64,000 bases of DNA from Armatimonadota bacterium (GTDB lineage Bacteria > Armatimonadota > UBA5829 > DTLH01), in the NCBI GenBank assembly GCA_029551395.1, contig JAKPFN010000106.1:1-64000 (forward strand). Reading direction: 5' to 3'. This document shows, piece by piece, positions 43,326 through 52,136 of the stretch. The notes under the pieces are model-generated. The model was not told the origin of the DNA. It was given only the letters and a program-made list of their open reading frames with translations, and ran no database searches. Both the position numbers and the translations under genes were made by a program. Within the stretch, counting starts at the first letter, position 1, and each line of letters starts with the position of its first letter.

Positions 43326-44051
43326 TTATCTATTTCTTATCTTCGTCCACGGTTCGATCTCCACGAAGCTGCCTGGGAGGTTTTCAAGCATTTCGACGAA
43401 CATCTTCCAAGGCACTGCGAAGCTCAGCAGATGTTTTTCTACGCTTATTCTTGCTGATGGGTCGAACATCCCAAGGACAGCCTTTGGCTCATCTTTCAAC
43501 ATCTGTGCCCGAGGCTCGCTTACGAGGCTCCCGCAGCCTGCTGTAAACGGAGCGATTACCGCCTGTTCCTTTCGTCCATAGTTGGCAAGCCAAACCAGGC
43601 CGCTGATACCATCGGCATCAGCATAAAAATCGACTACTTCCGGGGTGATTTCTTCCGGTACATCGATCAACCGCTGAAATATGCAGTATTGGCCGTTTGC
43701 AGGAACAAATTCACGGTTCTCGATGAATGCTCTGGCGATTTCCGGAGTCTTTTTATAACGTTCGCCTTTGCCTTCCGCGTCGTGAGACAGAAATTCCTCA
43801 AATCCAGGACGCATTTCCTTTGACCATCCAAGGAAGAACGCTGTGCCTCCGCAGCCGGGAGTTTTTCCATTGATTGCAAGCGGTTTGCCTTTCCTGACAG
43901 CCACTTGCGGTGTTACGGTGCAGAAATGCCCACCTGTGCAGTTCCACTCGTAAGCCCCTTCAGGCTTTTCGTCTGAGTAATACGCGGCAATCGGTTCTTC
44001 ATCAAGCCCCAGCGCCGTTTTGATTTTCTCTGCCATCTCTTTATGTGTCAT
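43326..44051 (-). CDS. DUF169 domain protein
   Basis: A soluble 241-residue protein matching DUF169 in its start MAEKIKTALGLDEEPIAAYYSDEKPEG and in the Cys-rich segments WNCTGGHFC and KTPGCGGTAFFLGW, with NGQYCIFQRL later. The conserved Cys could bind a metal or cluster. Homologues occur in anaerobes and methanogens; no reaction is established. It is divergent from the peroxiredoxin-like gene. Confidence 0.85.
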   Translation of the reverse strand: MTHKEMAEKIKTALGLDEEPIAAYYSDEKPEGAYEWNCTGGHFCTVTPQVAVRKGKPLAINGKTPGCGGTAFFLGWSKEMRPGFEEFLSHDAEGKGERYKKTPEIARAFIENREFVPANGQYCIFQRLIDVPEEITPEVVDFYADADGISGLVWLANYGRKEQAVIAPFTAGCGSLVSEPRAQMLKDEPKAVLGMFDPSARISVEKHLLSFAVPWKMFVEMLENLPGSFVEIEPWTKIRNR

Positions 44052-44245
44052 TTGCCTGCTCCTTACAAAAATCGTTGCAATTCCGCTGACAATGGTAGCG
44101 CACTTCGGTATTAGCCGTAAACGGGTAAAACTAATGTTGGATTTAGTATTACCTTGGGTTTGATAATTCTAACATCGAAGCACTGCACGTGTGTTTTTCT
44201 GCTGTTGTTGCGAATAGAGAGCGTGTATTAACTGGAGGAGATGTT

Positions 44246-44722
44246 ATGGATACTGTTAAAGAACGCGAGTTGCTGCCGGGATTCCGGCTTAAGTCGGTCT
44301 CAGGAAGTCTAGTTGGCCCTCAGGATTACCGTGGGAAGAAGAATGTGGTAGTTGTGTTTTTCGACCCGCTTTGCGCGGAGTGCAGCGATTTTCTGAACAG
44401 GATGTCGGAGCGGTATGACGACTATAAAGAAGCAGATGCCGAAATTCTGGCTGTTGGTGTAGGTAGAGTCTCTGATGTGAGAGATTTTTCGGAGAAGAGA
44501 AACCTGCCGTTTCCGGTGCTTGCTGACGAAGAGCAGTTGGTAATGCTCAGATACGCTACCGAATTGCCATCGATCTTCGTTGCAGACCGTTACGGAGAGG
44601 TCAGGATAGTAATCACGCCTGATAAGACCAGTCATTTCCCTGAACAGACCAGGATTCTGGACAGGCTACAGTTGATAGAACTGGAATGCCCCGAGTGCGG
44701 TGTCCCAACCTGGACTCCGTAG
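44246..44722 (+). CDS. Peroxiredoxin/redoxin-like thiol protein
   Basis: An AhpC/TSA-fold protein of 158 residues, starting at ATG 44246 with GGAGGAG upstream. The active site reads DPLCAECSDF, a CxxC-type pair as in TlpA/BCP-like redoxins. The C-terminus adds a second CxxC, LECPECGVPTW, not usual in the family and possibly a zinc or redox site. It probably reduces peroxides or protein disulfides. Confidence 0.8.
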   Translation: MDTVKERELLPGFRLKSVSGSLVGPQDYRGKKNVVVVFFDPLCAECSDFLNRMSERYDDYKEADAEILAVGVGRVSDVRDFSEKRNLPFPVLADEEQLVMLRYATELPSIFVADRYGEVRIVITPDKTSHFPEQTRILDRLQLIELECPECGVPTWTP

Positions 44723-44744
44723 TCATCTAGTTTTGTAATATAAG

Positions 44745-44784
44745 GATGGCGGTTCAATCGAAGGAATAAAGATTAACCGCCATC
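44745..44784 (+). terminator. Inverted repeat after the redoxin gene
   Basis: GATGGCGGTT and AACCGCCATC form a 10-bp perfect stem with a 20-nt loop, 22 bp after the stop. There is no U run, so termination is only a possibility. Confidence 0.45.
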
Positions 44785-45161
44785 TATGTATCAACGCGCG
44801 TTTTCTATGCCGATGTCTATGCATCAGCGGTCTTTTGTTACTTCGAGATAGACTATAATAAGTGTAAAATGTTAAATCGATTACTTAAGGGCTTTATCGG
44901 ATGCTTTATGCTAGGTCTTTTTGAATAGTTGAGGCATAGCCTTTCGTGCCTTTCGTCCAATTTCGTGCCCTTCGTGTTTCAAATACAGATGAAAAACATC
45001 CACAAATCCACACAAGCACCCGTTCGCATAAATATCCCTGAAATATACCAGTTTCATCTGTACTTTTTGGCTGAGTTGTTGTCTTATAATTATGAACAAT
45101 ATATTCTGATAGTTGTAGATCTACTCACTGTGTAACATCTCATAACAAGATACAGAAAAAG

Positions 45162-45250
45162 CCGGAACAAACTCAAACAGCTATTTTTGAGCTTAAAATC
45201 TTGAGTTCGTTCCAGAAAACAACTAAAAAAACAAGTCGGAACAAACTCAA
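45162..45250. repeat. GGAACAAACTCAA repeats, two direct and one inverted
   Basis: CCGGAACAAACTCAA at 45162-45176 and TCGGAACAAACTCAA at 45236-45250 flank TTGAGTTCGTTCC (45201-45213), their near reverse complement. The 674-bp gap (44723-45396) has no gene. It holds this trio, a TTCGTGCC-rich stretch at 44940-44980, the dispersed repeat at 45295, and CTTTACACTTT units at 45356-45382. Confidence 0.65.
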
Positions 45251-45294
45251 GAAAGATTAATCAGGATAATAGAACAAATTTCCCAGACGAATGA

Positions 45295-45347
45295 CGATTA
45301 AGACTCATAACTGAGCGTCGGTGCAAAAAGCACGCGCCGACGCATAT
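45295..45347. repeat. Dispersed 54-bp repeat, copy B
   Basis: Second copy of the repeat at 43186. The stem GCGTCGGTGC / GCGCCGACGC is complete here apart from one G-U pair. The start of the similarity extends upstream to the CCC.GACGA motif in both copies. Confidence 0.75.
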
Positions 45348-45396
45348 AACTTTCCACTTTACACTTTTCACTTTACACTTTAAAAATGCAGGAGTC

Positions 45397-47133
45397 TTAT
45401 TCGATAGTAAATTCCGCGGCTACTATGGTGCCGTTTTCACCTGTGGCAAGGTATACTTTATCGGCGGAAGCTATCATCAGCTTATAGCCCATTCCGCCTG
45501 TACCAACGGTTGAATAACCCATAACAAGCGCCACGCTTGGCAGGTTGAGTTCTTGTATCCCTGGGCCGTTATCTGAAACGGCAAAGAAGAACTTGTTATC
45601 TCTTATATGCACTGATGCAATGCCTTTTCCGGCATGTTTGATTGCGTTAGATGCAGCTTCCGTAACACATGTGACCAGTCTGTTGATACCGTCGCTGCTC
45701 ATTCCTGCAGACCGGGCCGCATCTGCAACATTCCTACGAAGCGCAGCTAACTCTGATATATTCGTGATTTCCCAACTGTGAGTAGGTTCACCTATCATAT
45801 CTTTGATTTCTTTTTCGCGTGTGATGAGGAGTTTACCTACTGTAGCAGCAAGGATGGTACGCTGGTAGAACTCAAGCTGTTTTTCTTCCAGTTCTTTCTC
45901 GTGCTGTTCAGCCAGCTTGCGTTCGGTGATATCCTGTATTATACCGAATCCTCCAACTGGTTGACCGCGCCAGTTGAACTCCATCTCTGCCAGTTCACGG
46001 ACCCATTTTACTTTATCATTTACAACAATGCGGTGCTCGATGTCATACGGCTCACCTGTCATGGCAGCCTTCCATTTCTTTTCGACGTACTCCCTGTCCT
46101 CTGGGTGGACCATCGATAAGAATGTCTCATAAGTTACAGGAGTCCCTATTGGAACCTCGAAAATCCGGTAGGTTTCATTGGACCAGGATAAAATATTTCT
46201 TTCTATGTCCAACCGCCAGCTTCCGATGTGAGCTACGGCCTGTGCTCGGTTCAATGCTTCTTCGTCTTTTTGAAGCCTTTGTACAGCATCTTTTTCACGT
46301 CCGAGCAGCCTGATATATTCAAAAAGGAGTCCGAACAAGACAATCATTGACCCTAAGATCAGGGTCACTCGGTTTAAATACCACCAGGGATCATAACGCT
46401 GATCCCCGATCATTGTTGATATCGAGCTAAAGATAAATGCTATCTGGAAGAATGCTATGTAACCTGGAAGGGCATCTCTGGATATCAGATGGTAGCGGAC
46501 TGAGAGAACTGTACCTACCATAGAAAGGAGCAGTAAAAATATGTTCCAAACCTTAAGCGCCGTTGTGAATGTGCCCTCTGCTGTAATGAACACAGGCAGA
46601 GCATTCTCGAAAACCACAATGAGTATGTATATTAACGTGACAATTGCAAGCCAGGAGAATACAAAGTATAACCAGCTTATTTGGGCAAATTCACGTTCGT
46701 CAGGCCATTTAGCCAAAACAGCCGCAATCAACAAAATACCAGGTATGATAGGCACTATTATGGTTATTACAGATGCTGTGTTGGAAAGACTTGCAATAAT
46801 AGAGCGACCTTCCGGCAGAAGGCCAGGCCATGCCAGGATATCGAATATCAGACCGATACTCAAACTGGAAAAGGCCATACCAGTCCAGAAGGAAACAGGG
46901 TCTCTCAGCACCTGATAGCGTCCGAAAGAAAGAAATGCAACGCTGATTGAGGTCAATGTAAGGAAAGAGAATACTATCAGGCTAAACCAGGGAATCTCAA
47001 CAAATATTGGCTCAGGCATCCAGTATATATGCAGAGCAATATACAGCACACCGAGCAGTATAGTAAAGCCAATGATGGCGCGAAGAAAGTTATCTGCAGC
47101 TACATATTTAATAAATCTTGAGATAGCAACCAT
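45397..47133 (-). CDS. Membrane PAS sensor with RsbW-type ATPase domain
   Basis: About eight membrane helices (residues 1-290) are followed by a PAS domain (about 305-425) and a coiled linker. A C-terminal HATPase of the anti-sigma type has N box VTEAASNAIKHA and G1 box VSDNGPGI. No His-containing dimerisation domain is evident, so it is a Ser/Thr-type kinase or anti-sigma-like protein, not a classical histidine kinase. Start ATG 47133 with GGAG upstream is preferred; a frame to 47253 lacks a ribosome site. It forms a module with the STAS and SpoIIE genes upstream. Confidence 0.85.
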   Translation of the reverse strand: MVAISRFIKYVAADNFLRAIIGFTILLGVLYIALHIYWMPEPIFVEIPWFSLIVFSFLTLTSISVAFLSFGRYQVLRDPVSFWTGMAFSSLSIGLIFDILAWPGLLPEGRSIIASLSNTASVITIIVPIIPGILLIAAVLAKWPDEREFAQISWLYFVFSWLAIVTLIYILIVVFENALPVFITAEGTFTTALKVWNIFLLLLSMVGTVLSVRYHLISRDALPGYIAFFQIAFIFSSISTMIGDQRYDPWWYLNRVTLILGSMIVLFGLLFEYIRLLGREKDAVQRLQKDEEALNRAQAVAHIGSWRLDIERNILSWSNETYRIFEVPIGTPVTYETFLSMVHPEDREYVEKKWKAAMTGEPYDIEHRIVVNDKVKWVRELAEMEFNWRGQPVGGFGIIQDITERKLAEQHEKELEEKQLEFYQRTILAATVGKLLITREKEIKDMIGEPTHSWEITNISELAALRRNVADAARSAGMSSDGINRLVTCVTEAASNAIKHAGKGIASVHIRDNKFFFAVSDNGPGIQELNLPSVALVMGYSTVGTGGMGYKLMIASADKVYLATGENGTIVAAEFTIE

Positions 47134-47265
47134 CAATATTGCTCCATCTCTTCTGCTGCTAGTAGCGGATTTCGTTGAAGATTGTGGATTGACTCTCGCA
47201 TTTTTCAATGGTAAACACGCGGAACTGAAGCCGAAGCTTTCCACAAAATTCAAGGAAAGTATGCA

Positions 47266-47604
47266 CTAGTCGCTGCCATCAGGTTCTATGCTTACAATAT
47301 CTACGATTATGTTGAAACCGACAGTCTCAAGCACAAACTCAGGATGGCTGCCTGATGTAACAAGAATCTTCAACCTGTCTCCTCTATTAAAGATAGTCTT
47401 TCCATGTTTTATTATGGATTGGAGAATTGCCGAATCAATAAAAGTAGCACCTGTCAGGTCTACTACTACAGACTTATTAGATGATACAGCGTCAGTAAGC
47501 GCTTTATCGAACTGACTGATATAATACAGGTCGAGTTCTCCAAGACCAATGACTGTGGCCCTATCATCTGTATACGCTACCTTAACTTTTTCTGGCTCAA
47601 CCAT
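47266..47604 (-). CDS. STAS-domain anti-anti-sigma factor
   Basis: A 112-residue SpoIIAA/RsbV-type protein. VVVDLTGATFIDSAILQSIIKHGK has the conserved Asp-Ser that is phosphorylated by RsbW-like kinases. Its start codon directly follows the stop of the SpoIIE phosphatase gene. It is the expected substrate of that phosphatase and of the HATPase domain encoded next. No sigma factor gene is nearby. Confidence 0.9.
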   Translation of the reverse strand: MVEPEKVKVAYTDDRATVIGLGELDLYYISQFDKALTDAVSSNKSVVVDLTGATFIDSAILQSIIKHGKTIFNRGDRLKILVTSGSHPEFVLETVGFNIIVDIVSIEPDGSD

Positions 47605-49887
47605 TTAATCCCCATCCCTTTGTAATCCAAAAACTACGACAGCAGCATCATCCTTTAGTTTACCCCCGGAGAAGTCCTTTGCTGCCTGAAGCAGGTCCTT
47701 TGCTATCTCTTCAGCGTTTATATTCTGAGTAGTTGCCAGAAAAGAACTTACTCCTTCTTTACCAAAAATGTTGCTACCATTTGTTCTTGCCTCGGTCACT
47801 CCATCAGTAAACGTTACAACACGGTCTTTGTCATGGAGAAGAGCACTTTGCTCCTTATATTGGTACCCAGGCATTACCCCAAAGACTAAACCTTCGGCAT
47901 TGAGTTCTTCCACCTCTCCATAAAACCGGCGGATAAATGGTATTTCATGCCCAGCATTTGCATAAGTCAGAGCACCGATACTGGTATCCAGTACTGCAAA
48001 GAACGCAGTTACCATTGTGATTTCCGTGCTTGAGTCTCTTGAAAGCGCTTCATTTGCAAGTGTCAGGACACGGCCAGGTCTTGGGTCAAGAAAAGCATAA
48101 CTGCGGATGGTGTGCCTGACTGCTGCAACCTGTATGGAAGCCTCAAGCCCTTTGCCTGCCACATCTCCTATCAGTATGGCGATTTTATTCTCACTAATCT
48201 CAAAGATGTCGTAGAAGTCTCCTCCAACCCGTGCTTCAGCATAGGCAGACTCATATCTGATTCCCAAATCACAACATGGTATATGGTAATCTGCTTCAGG
48301 AATCAGCGCTTTTTGCAGGACTTCTGAGATATGCTGCTCTTTTTCAAGGAGTTTTGCTTGCTGCCTCTCGAACTCGACTGCCTCCTTGATATCTCGGAAG
48401 ATTGTAGTCGCTCCAATTACCTTTCCAGAAGAATCACGCACTGGTGATGCACTTGCGCTTACCATGATTTCCTTGCCGTCTGGAGTTATAACTATGTGCT
48501 TCAAGTCTCTGATTGTCTCACCTTGGAGTGCTCGATATGAAGCGGCTCTATGCCTTTCCATAGACTCCCCTTGAAGAGTCCGTAAATTGTAATCTGACAG
48601 TGAGCCAGGTGTCGGTGCGTTATCCGGTATTTTAAGTATTTCTCTCCCAGCAGCGTTTAAGTAGGTAAGCTTGCCGGATGCATCGATAAGCACAGCTCCC
48701 TCTGCCATACTCTCGAAGTAAGACGTCAATTCGGCTGACCTGCGTTCAGCTTCCTCACGAGCTTGATTAAGCGCTTCTTCTGCCCGTTTGCGGTCGCTGA
48801 TGTCTTCGATGATAGCAATCTCGTAATCCGGCTGTCCTTGTGCATCCCGGACAAGTGAAAGAGTAAGACGTGCCCAGACGTAATATCCTTCTTTGTGCAA
48901 AAACCGCTTTTCAACGGAGTAGCTGTTCAACTTGTTTGCTGCCATCTGCCTGAAGGGTATCAGTTCCAGGTCGATATCATCCGGGTGTGTAATCTCCGGC
49001 CAAGGGGTGGCTCTGAACTCCTCGACGCTGTAACCGAGCATCTTACAAAGCACTTCATTGACGTCAATCCACTTTGCATCTTTAAAGCTGATGCGTCCCA
49101 TGCCAATAGCAGCCTGCTCGAATACAGCCCTGAACTTTTCTTCACTTTCATGAAGCTGTTCCTGAGTCTCTTTTACTTCATGAATGTCTGTTGCTGTGCC
49201 AAACCACTTGATGGTACCGTCATGTTGGCGGACTGGATAAGCGCGGCTCAAGTGCCAGCGGTATGAGCCGTCAATCATACGAACGCGCTGTTCAACTTCA
49301 TATATTTGTTTATTGGACATTGCCGACTGCCATGCAATGATGGTTGCTTCGACATCATCGGGGTGCAGTACCGGCTGCCAGGCCCAAGTGCCATCAGGTT
49401 TACGCTCAAAGCCGCTGTACTGAGCAACACGGGAGTTATAGTAATCTACCGTGCCGTCCGCATTAGCTGTCCAGACTAAATGAGGTAACGACTCTGCAAG
49501 ATTACGGAAGCGTTCTTCACTCTCACGCAGCGCTGCCTCAGCCTTACGCTGCTCTGTCAAATCATAAATAGAAAGAAAAATCAGCCGTTCACCGCTTGCA
49601 GTTTCCACCATAGAGCCGGAATAGGAGATTATCCTTTCCCAGTCCTGATCGAGCCTGCGCAGCCGAAGTTCCAAATCCCGCACAGTCTCGCCGCGCTTCA
49701 TACGTTTTAACGGCCACTCATCTAACTCCAGCAGATGGCAGCCGTCAGGAGTCCACAGCTCATAGCTCAGCTGAGCTTCTTTGAGTGAGACAATGCTATC
49801 TTCAGGCATCTTGAAGCCATGTATTTCTCTGGCTGCTGGATTCCAGTAGATTAACTGATCATCTTCAGTGGCTATAATAATGCCCAC
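47605..49887 (-). CDS. Multi-PAS SpoIIE phosphatase, 3' part of a split gene
   Basis: This frame encodes four PAS domains (about 1-115, 125-240, 245-375, 375-500) and a SpoIIE phosphatase domain (about 540-755) with metal motifs VGGDFYD, IGDVAGKGLEA, FTDGVTEAR and LKDDAAVVV. The catalytic domain looks intact. Reading upstream in frame continues coding through NSN, KW and EEALQRSE to a TGA at 49954-49956, then joins the PAS protein at 49957-50781. The GTG at 49887 has no ribosome site. The whole is one 1058-codon gene interrupted by one stop. Confidence 0.88.
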   Translation of the reverse strand: MGIIIATEDDQLIYWNPAAREIHGFKMPEDSIVSLKEAQLSYELWTPDGCHLLELDEWPLKRMKRGETVRDLELRLRRLDQDWERIISYSGSMVETASGERLIFLSIYDLTEQRKAEAALRESEERFRNLAESLPHLVWTANADGTVDYYNSRVAQYSGFERKPDGTWAWQPVLHPDDVEATIIAWQSAMSNKQIYEVEQRVRMIDGSYRWHLSRAYPVRQHDGTIKWFGTATDIHEVKETQEQLHESEEKFRAVFEQAAIGMGRISFKDAKWIDVNEVLCKMLGYSVEEFRATPWPEITHPDDIDLELIPFRQMAANKLNSYSVEKRFLHKEGYYVWARLTLSLVRDAQGQPDYEIAIIEDISDRKRAEEALNQAREEAERRSAELTSYFESMAEGAVLIDASGKLTYLNAAGREILKIPDNAPTPGSLSDYNLRTLQGESMERHRAASYRALQGETIRDLKHIVITPDGKEIMVSASASPVRDSSGKVIGATTIFRDIKEAVEFERQQAKLLEKEQHISEVLQKALIPEADYHIPCCDLGIRYESAYAEARVGGDFYDIFEISENKIAILIGDVAGKGLEASIQVAAVRHTIRSYAFLDPRPGRVLTLANEALSRDSSTEITMVTAFFAVLDTSIGALTYANAGHEIPFIRRFYGEVEELNAEGLVFGVMPGYQYKEQSALLHDKDRVVTFTDGVTEARTNGSNIFGKEGVSSFLATTQNINAEEIAKDLLQAAKDFSGGKLKDDAAVVVFGLQRDGD

Positions 49888-49953
49888 GTTAGAGTTCTCA
49901 ATGGCTGCGTTCCATTTTGCCTCGCTCCGCTGCAGCGCTTCTTCAGCCAGCTT

Positions 49954-49956
49954 TCA
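49954..49956 (-). other. In-frame TGA splitting the PAS-SpoIIE gene
   Basis: Read on the - strand, GAC GTC ACA AAA TGA AAG CTG is D-V-T-K-stop-K-L. PAS domains commonly end in DVTERK or DITERK, so the TGA sits where Arg (CGA) is usual. One C-to-T change would create it. The frame upstream and downstream is the same. Confidence 0.9.
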
Positions 49957-50781
49957 TTTTGTGACGTCATGTCCATACAGGTTTACATACTTTTGTTCTG
50001 TTATCGGTGCCAGGATGAATGAAATGGTCTTGCCTTGACAGGCTACTTCAACCTCTTTTGTAGAACCTGTAGATAGAGCATCGGTTACTGCTGACAACAG
50101 CGTGTCTGGAATTCCGCGTTCGAAGGCTGAGCACCAATTCTGAAGAAACTCATTGCCGGATTCGTTGATATACAGAAGTTCTCCAATATCGGAGATGCGC
50201 ATAACCGGATTTGGGTTTTCATCAGGAAACAAGGCCACGCTTCCAAGCTTTTCCTCGGCCTGTTTCCTCTCACGGATGTCAACACCTATGCCAACTATCG
50301 TGTCATCAGAAAGCTTGATGTTGGCCCAGGAACTCTCGACTTCACTTCCATCTTTGGCGGTGGTCTTAAAATCCCTCCAACCCGGCTCAAGAGATTGCAT
50401 ATATTCCGTAGCCATCTGCCGATACTCCGGGTCGGGGTAGACTTTTTCCATAAAGTCACCATCGACTGCATCAGCTTCTGTCCAGCCAAGCACATCCCTG
50501 AAATTCTTGTTGAACTGGAACGTATTCAGATGCGGATCGTAGATGACAATCATCACCGGGATGGTGTCAATAATGGCGTGAAACAGCTCATGCTGCAAAT
50601 CCAGCCGTTCTGCTGCACCAGGAGCGCTGACAATCAGGTCGTAGTTATCTGATTCGAGGTTCTGTTTGGCTTTTTCTTCAGAATTCGCTACTTCGACCTG
50701 ATAACCTGCGGACTTCAGGATTTCGATATATTCACTTTTAGTGTCGTCGTTTACTACGAGAACTTTGCGTGCCTTGTTCAT
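49954..50781 (-). CDS. Receiver-like and PAS part, 5' half of the split SpoIIE gene
   Basis: Residues 1 to about 55 look like a response-regulator receiver (VLVVNDDTKSEYIEIL), but the phosphoacceptor Asp position reads YDLIVSAPG, with Ser in its place, and the domain is cut short. Two PAS domains follow (about 68-180 and 185-275). The frame ends inside the typical PAS terminus (GHDVTK) at the TGA at 49954. If translated alone it lacks any output domain; joined with the downstream frame it would give a REC-like/six-PAS/SpoIIE protein. Confidence 0.85.
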   Translation of the reverse strand: MNKARKVLVVNDDTKSEYIEILKSAGYQVEVANSEEKAKQNLESDNYDLIVSAPGAAERLDLQHELFHAIIDTIPVMIVIYDPHLNTFQFNKNFRDVLGWTEADAVDGDFMEKVYPDPEYRQMATEYMQSLEPGWRDFKTTAKDGSEVESSWANIKLSDDTIVGIGVDIRERKQAEEKLGSVALFPDENPNPVMRISDIGELLYINESGNEFLQNWCSAFERGIPDTLLSAVTDALSTGSTKEVEVACQGKTISFILAPITEQKYVNLYGHDVTK

Positions 50782-50915
50782 GTTATCTTATCCTGCGATT
50801 CACAATTATATCATATATTAATCTTGAGACCAACCATGATACCTGTGAACCAGAAGGAAAGGAACAATGCAATTATACCCGGCAATCGCCTGAATGCTTG
50901 TGATATTTACAAAGA

Positions 50916-50944
50916 GGGCGCACTATTGAATTGATAGTACGCCC
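50916..50944 (-). terminator. Terminator of the DapA-family gene
   Basis: GGGCGCACTAT and ATAGTACGCCC form an 11-bp stem with one mismatch and a 7-nt loop, 49 bp after the gene on the - strand. It is followed by TCTTTGT. Confidence 0.65.
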
Positions 50945-50992
50945 AGTTGTATTTAGAGTAATATTGACGATGTATTATCCTGGCTTCAGCCC

Positions 50993-52042
50993 CTATGGAT
51001 GTGCTAACTCCTGCCACACGTTATCATCCGAAATCTGCTTTTCGATATCTATCCCGTAGAACTCGGCTATCGGGTTCAGGATCTCCGGGTTCTTCTCCCA
51101 GACAGCCTTCACTGCCTGCCGGACTGTATCTACTCCCAGTTTGGTCATCTTGCCGAGCGGAGGTCTGGTTGGGCCAGAGGGCATTCCGAGCGCGTTCATC
51201 AGCGTCTTAACAGCCAATGGGTTCCTGTATTTGTCCATAACTTTGACGGTCCTGCCATCCGGGAGCAGCCTGTCATTTTCTACTTTGACAGTCACGACTC
51301 CAAAGAGCGGTGACAGCGCATTTTGCAGCTTTTCAGCCTTTGTAGTATCTCCCGAACGAGCAGCAGAGACCATCTCTTCGATTGCTGCTGGTGTAATGTT
51401 GCTCATAACGGAGATTACGCCATCTGCAGCAATCTCCGGGTCTGTAATCATCTTGTAAGTCAGGTCATCATCGCCTGAGAGAATGGAAAACTCATCGCCG
51501 CACAGTTTTCTGGTCAGTTTCATCCGTTCCAGGTCACCTGTAGCTTCCTTTACGGCAGAAATCTGAGGATGTCTTGCGTAAAGTATTGCCAGGTCTTCAA
51601 CAGCAAGCGCAGTAGCTGTTCTTCCAGGGATAATGTAAGGGATAATCGACACTTCAGGGACCAGATCTGCGATTGCAGAGTAGTAATCGTCTCTTAGCTC
51701 TAGTGAAGATGGCCCGTTGTAGTAGCAATCGACCATCAACACCGCTTTGACTCCTGCTTGAGCCGCATGAGTAGTCCTCATCAGCGCTTCTTCAGTCGAG
51801 TTGCTACCTGTACCGGCTATAATCTGACATCTGCCGCCTGCAAACTCTACGCATTTATCGATTACTGCCGCATGGTCGTCCCAGCCAAGGGTAGGGGACT
51901 CGCCAGTGGTTCCAGCGGGAACGATTCCTGTTATGCCCTGAGATATTTGAAACTCCACGTTCTTCTGGAATCCCTCATAATCAAAGGTTCCATCTGAAAG
52001 CATGGGTGTGACTATCGCAGTATAAGCGCCTTCAAACTTCAT
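50993..52042 (-). CDS. DapA-family lyase/synthase (dihydrodipicolinate synthase-like)
   Basis: TIM-barrel enzyme of the DHDPS/NAL family. The motifs GTTGESPTL, PYIIPGRT and SAVKEATGD give the catalytic Thr, Tyr and Schiff-base Lys. At 349 aa it is about 50 residues longer than DapA. An insertion of about 12 residues sits before the last helices (around residue 265), and a C-terminal tail ends DDNVWQELAHP. It may be DapA or a related 2-keto-acid aldolase; no lysine gene is near. A 94-bp gap separates it from the glycosidase-like gene. Confidence 0.8.
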   Translation of the reverse strand: MKFEGAYTAIVTPMLSDGTFDYEGFQKNVEFQISQGITGIVPAGTTGESPTLGWDDHAAVIDKCVEFAGGRCQIIAGTGSNSTEEALMRTTHAAQAGVKAVLMVDCYYNGPSSLELRDDYYSAIADLVPEVSIIPYIIPGRTATALAVEDLAILYARHPQISAVKEATGDLERMKLTRKLCGDEFSILSGDDDLTYKMITDPEIAADGVISVMSNITPAAIEEMVSAARSGDTTKAEKLQNALSPLFGVVTVKVENDRLLPDGRTVKVMDKYRNPLAVKTLMNALGMPSGPTRPPLGKMTKLGVDTVRQAVKAVWEKNPEILNPIAEFYGIDIEKQISDDNVWQELAHP

Positions 52043-52136
52043 CTATGCCTCCTGTTGCTGGCTTCGTTGCAGTATATTCTACGGATATATGCTCTTTAAC
52101 GCAAGTCAGCAAGTGTCCGTTATCCGTGTCTCTTTA

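Noticed and set aside
44911-45099. 62-codon frame in the 44.7-45.4 kb gap
   Set aside because: It is a translation of a TTCGTGCC-rich repeat tract, a well-known source of false frames.
49954-49956. Selenocysteine or a recoded TGA
   Set aside because: The position aligns with Arg in PAS ends, there is no Cys context, no evident SECIS-like hairpin, and TGA is used as a normal stop elsewhere (pyrH, ispG).
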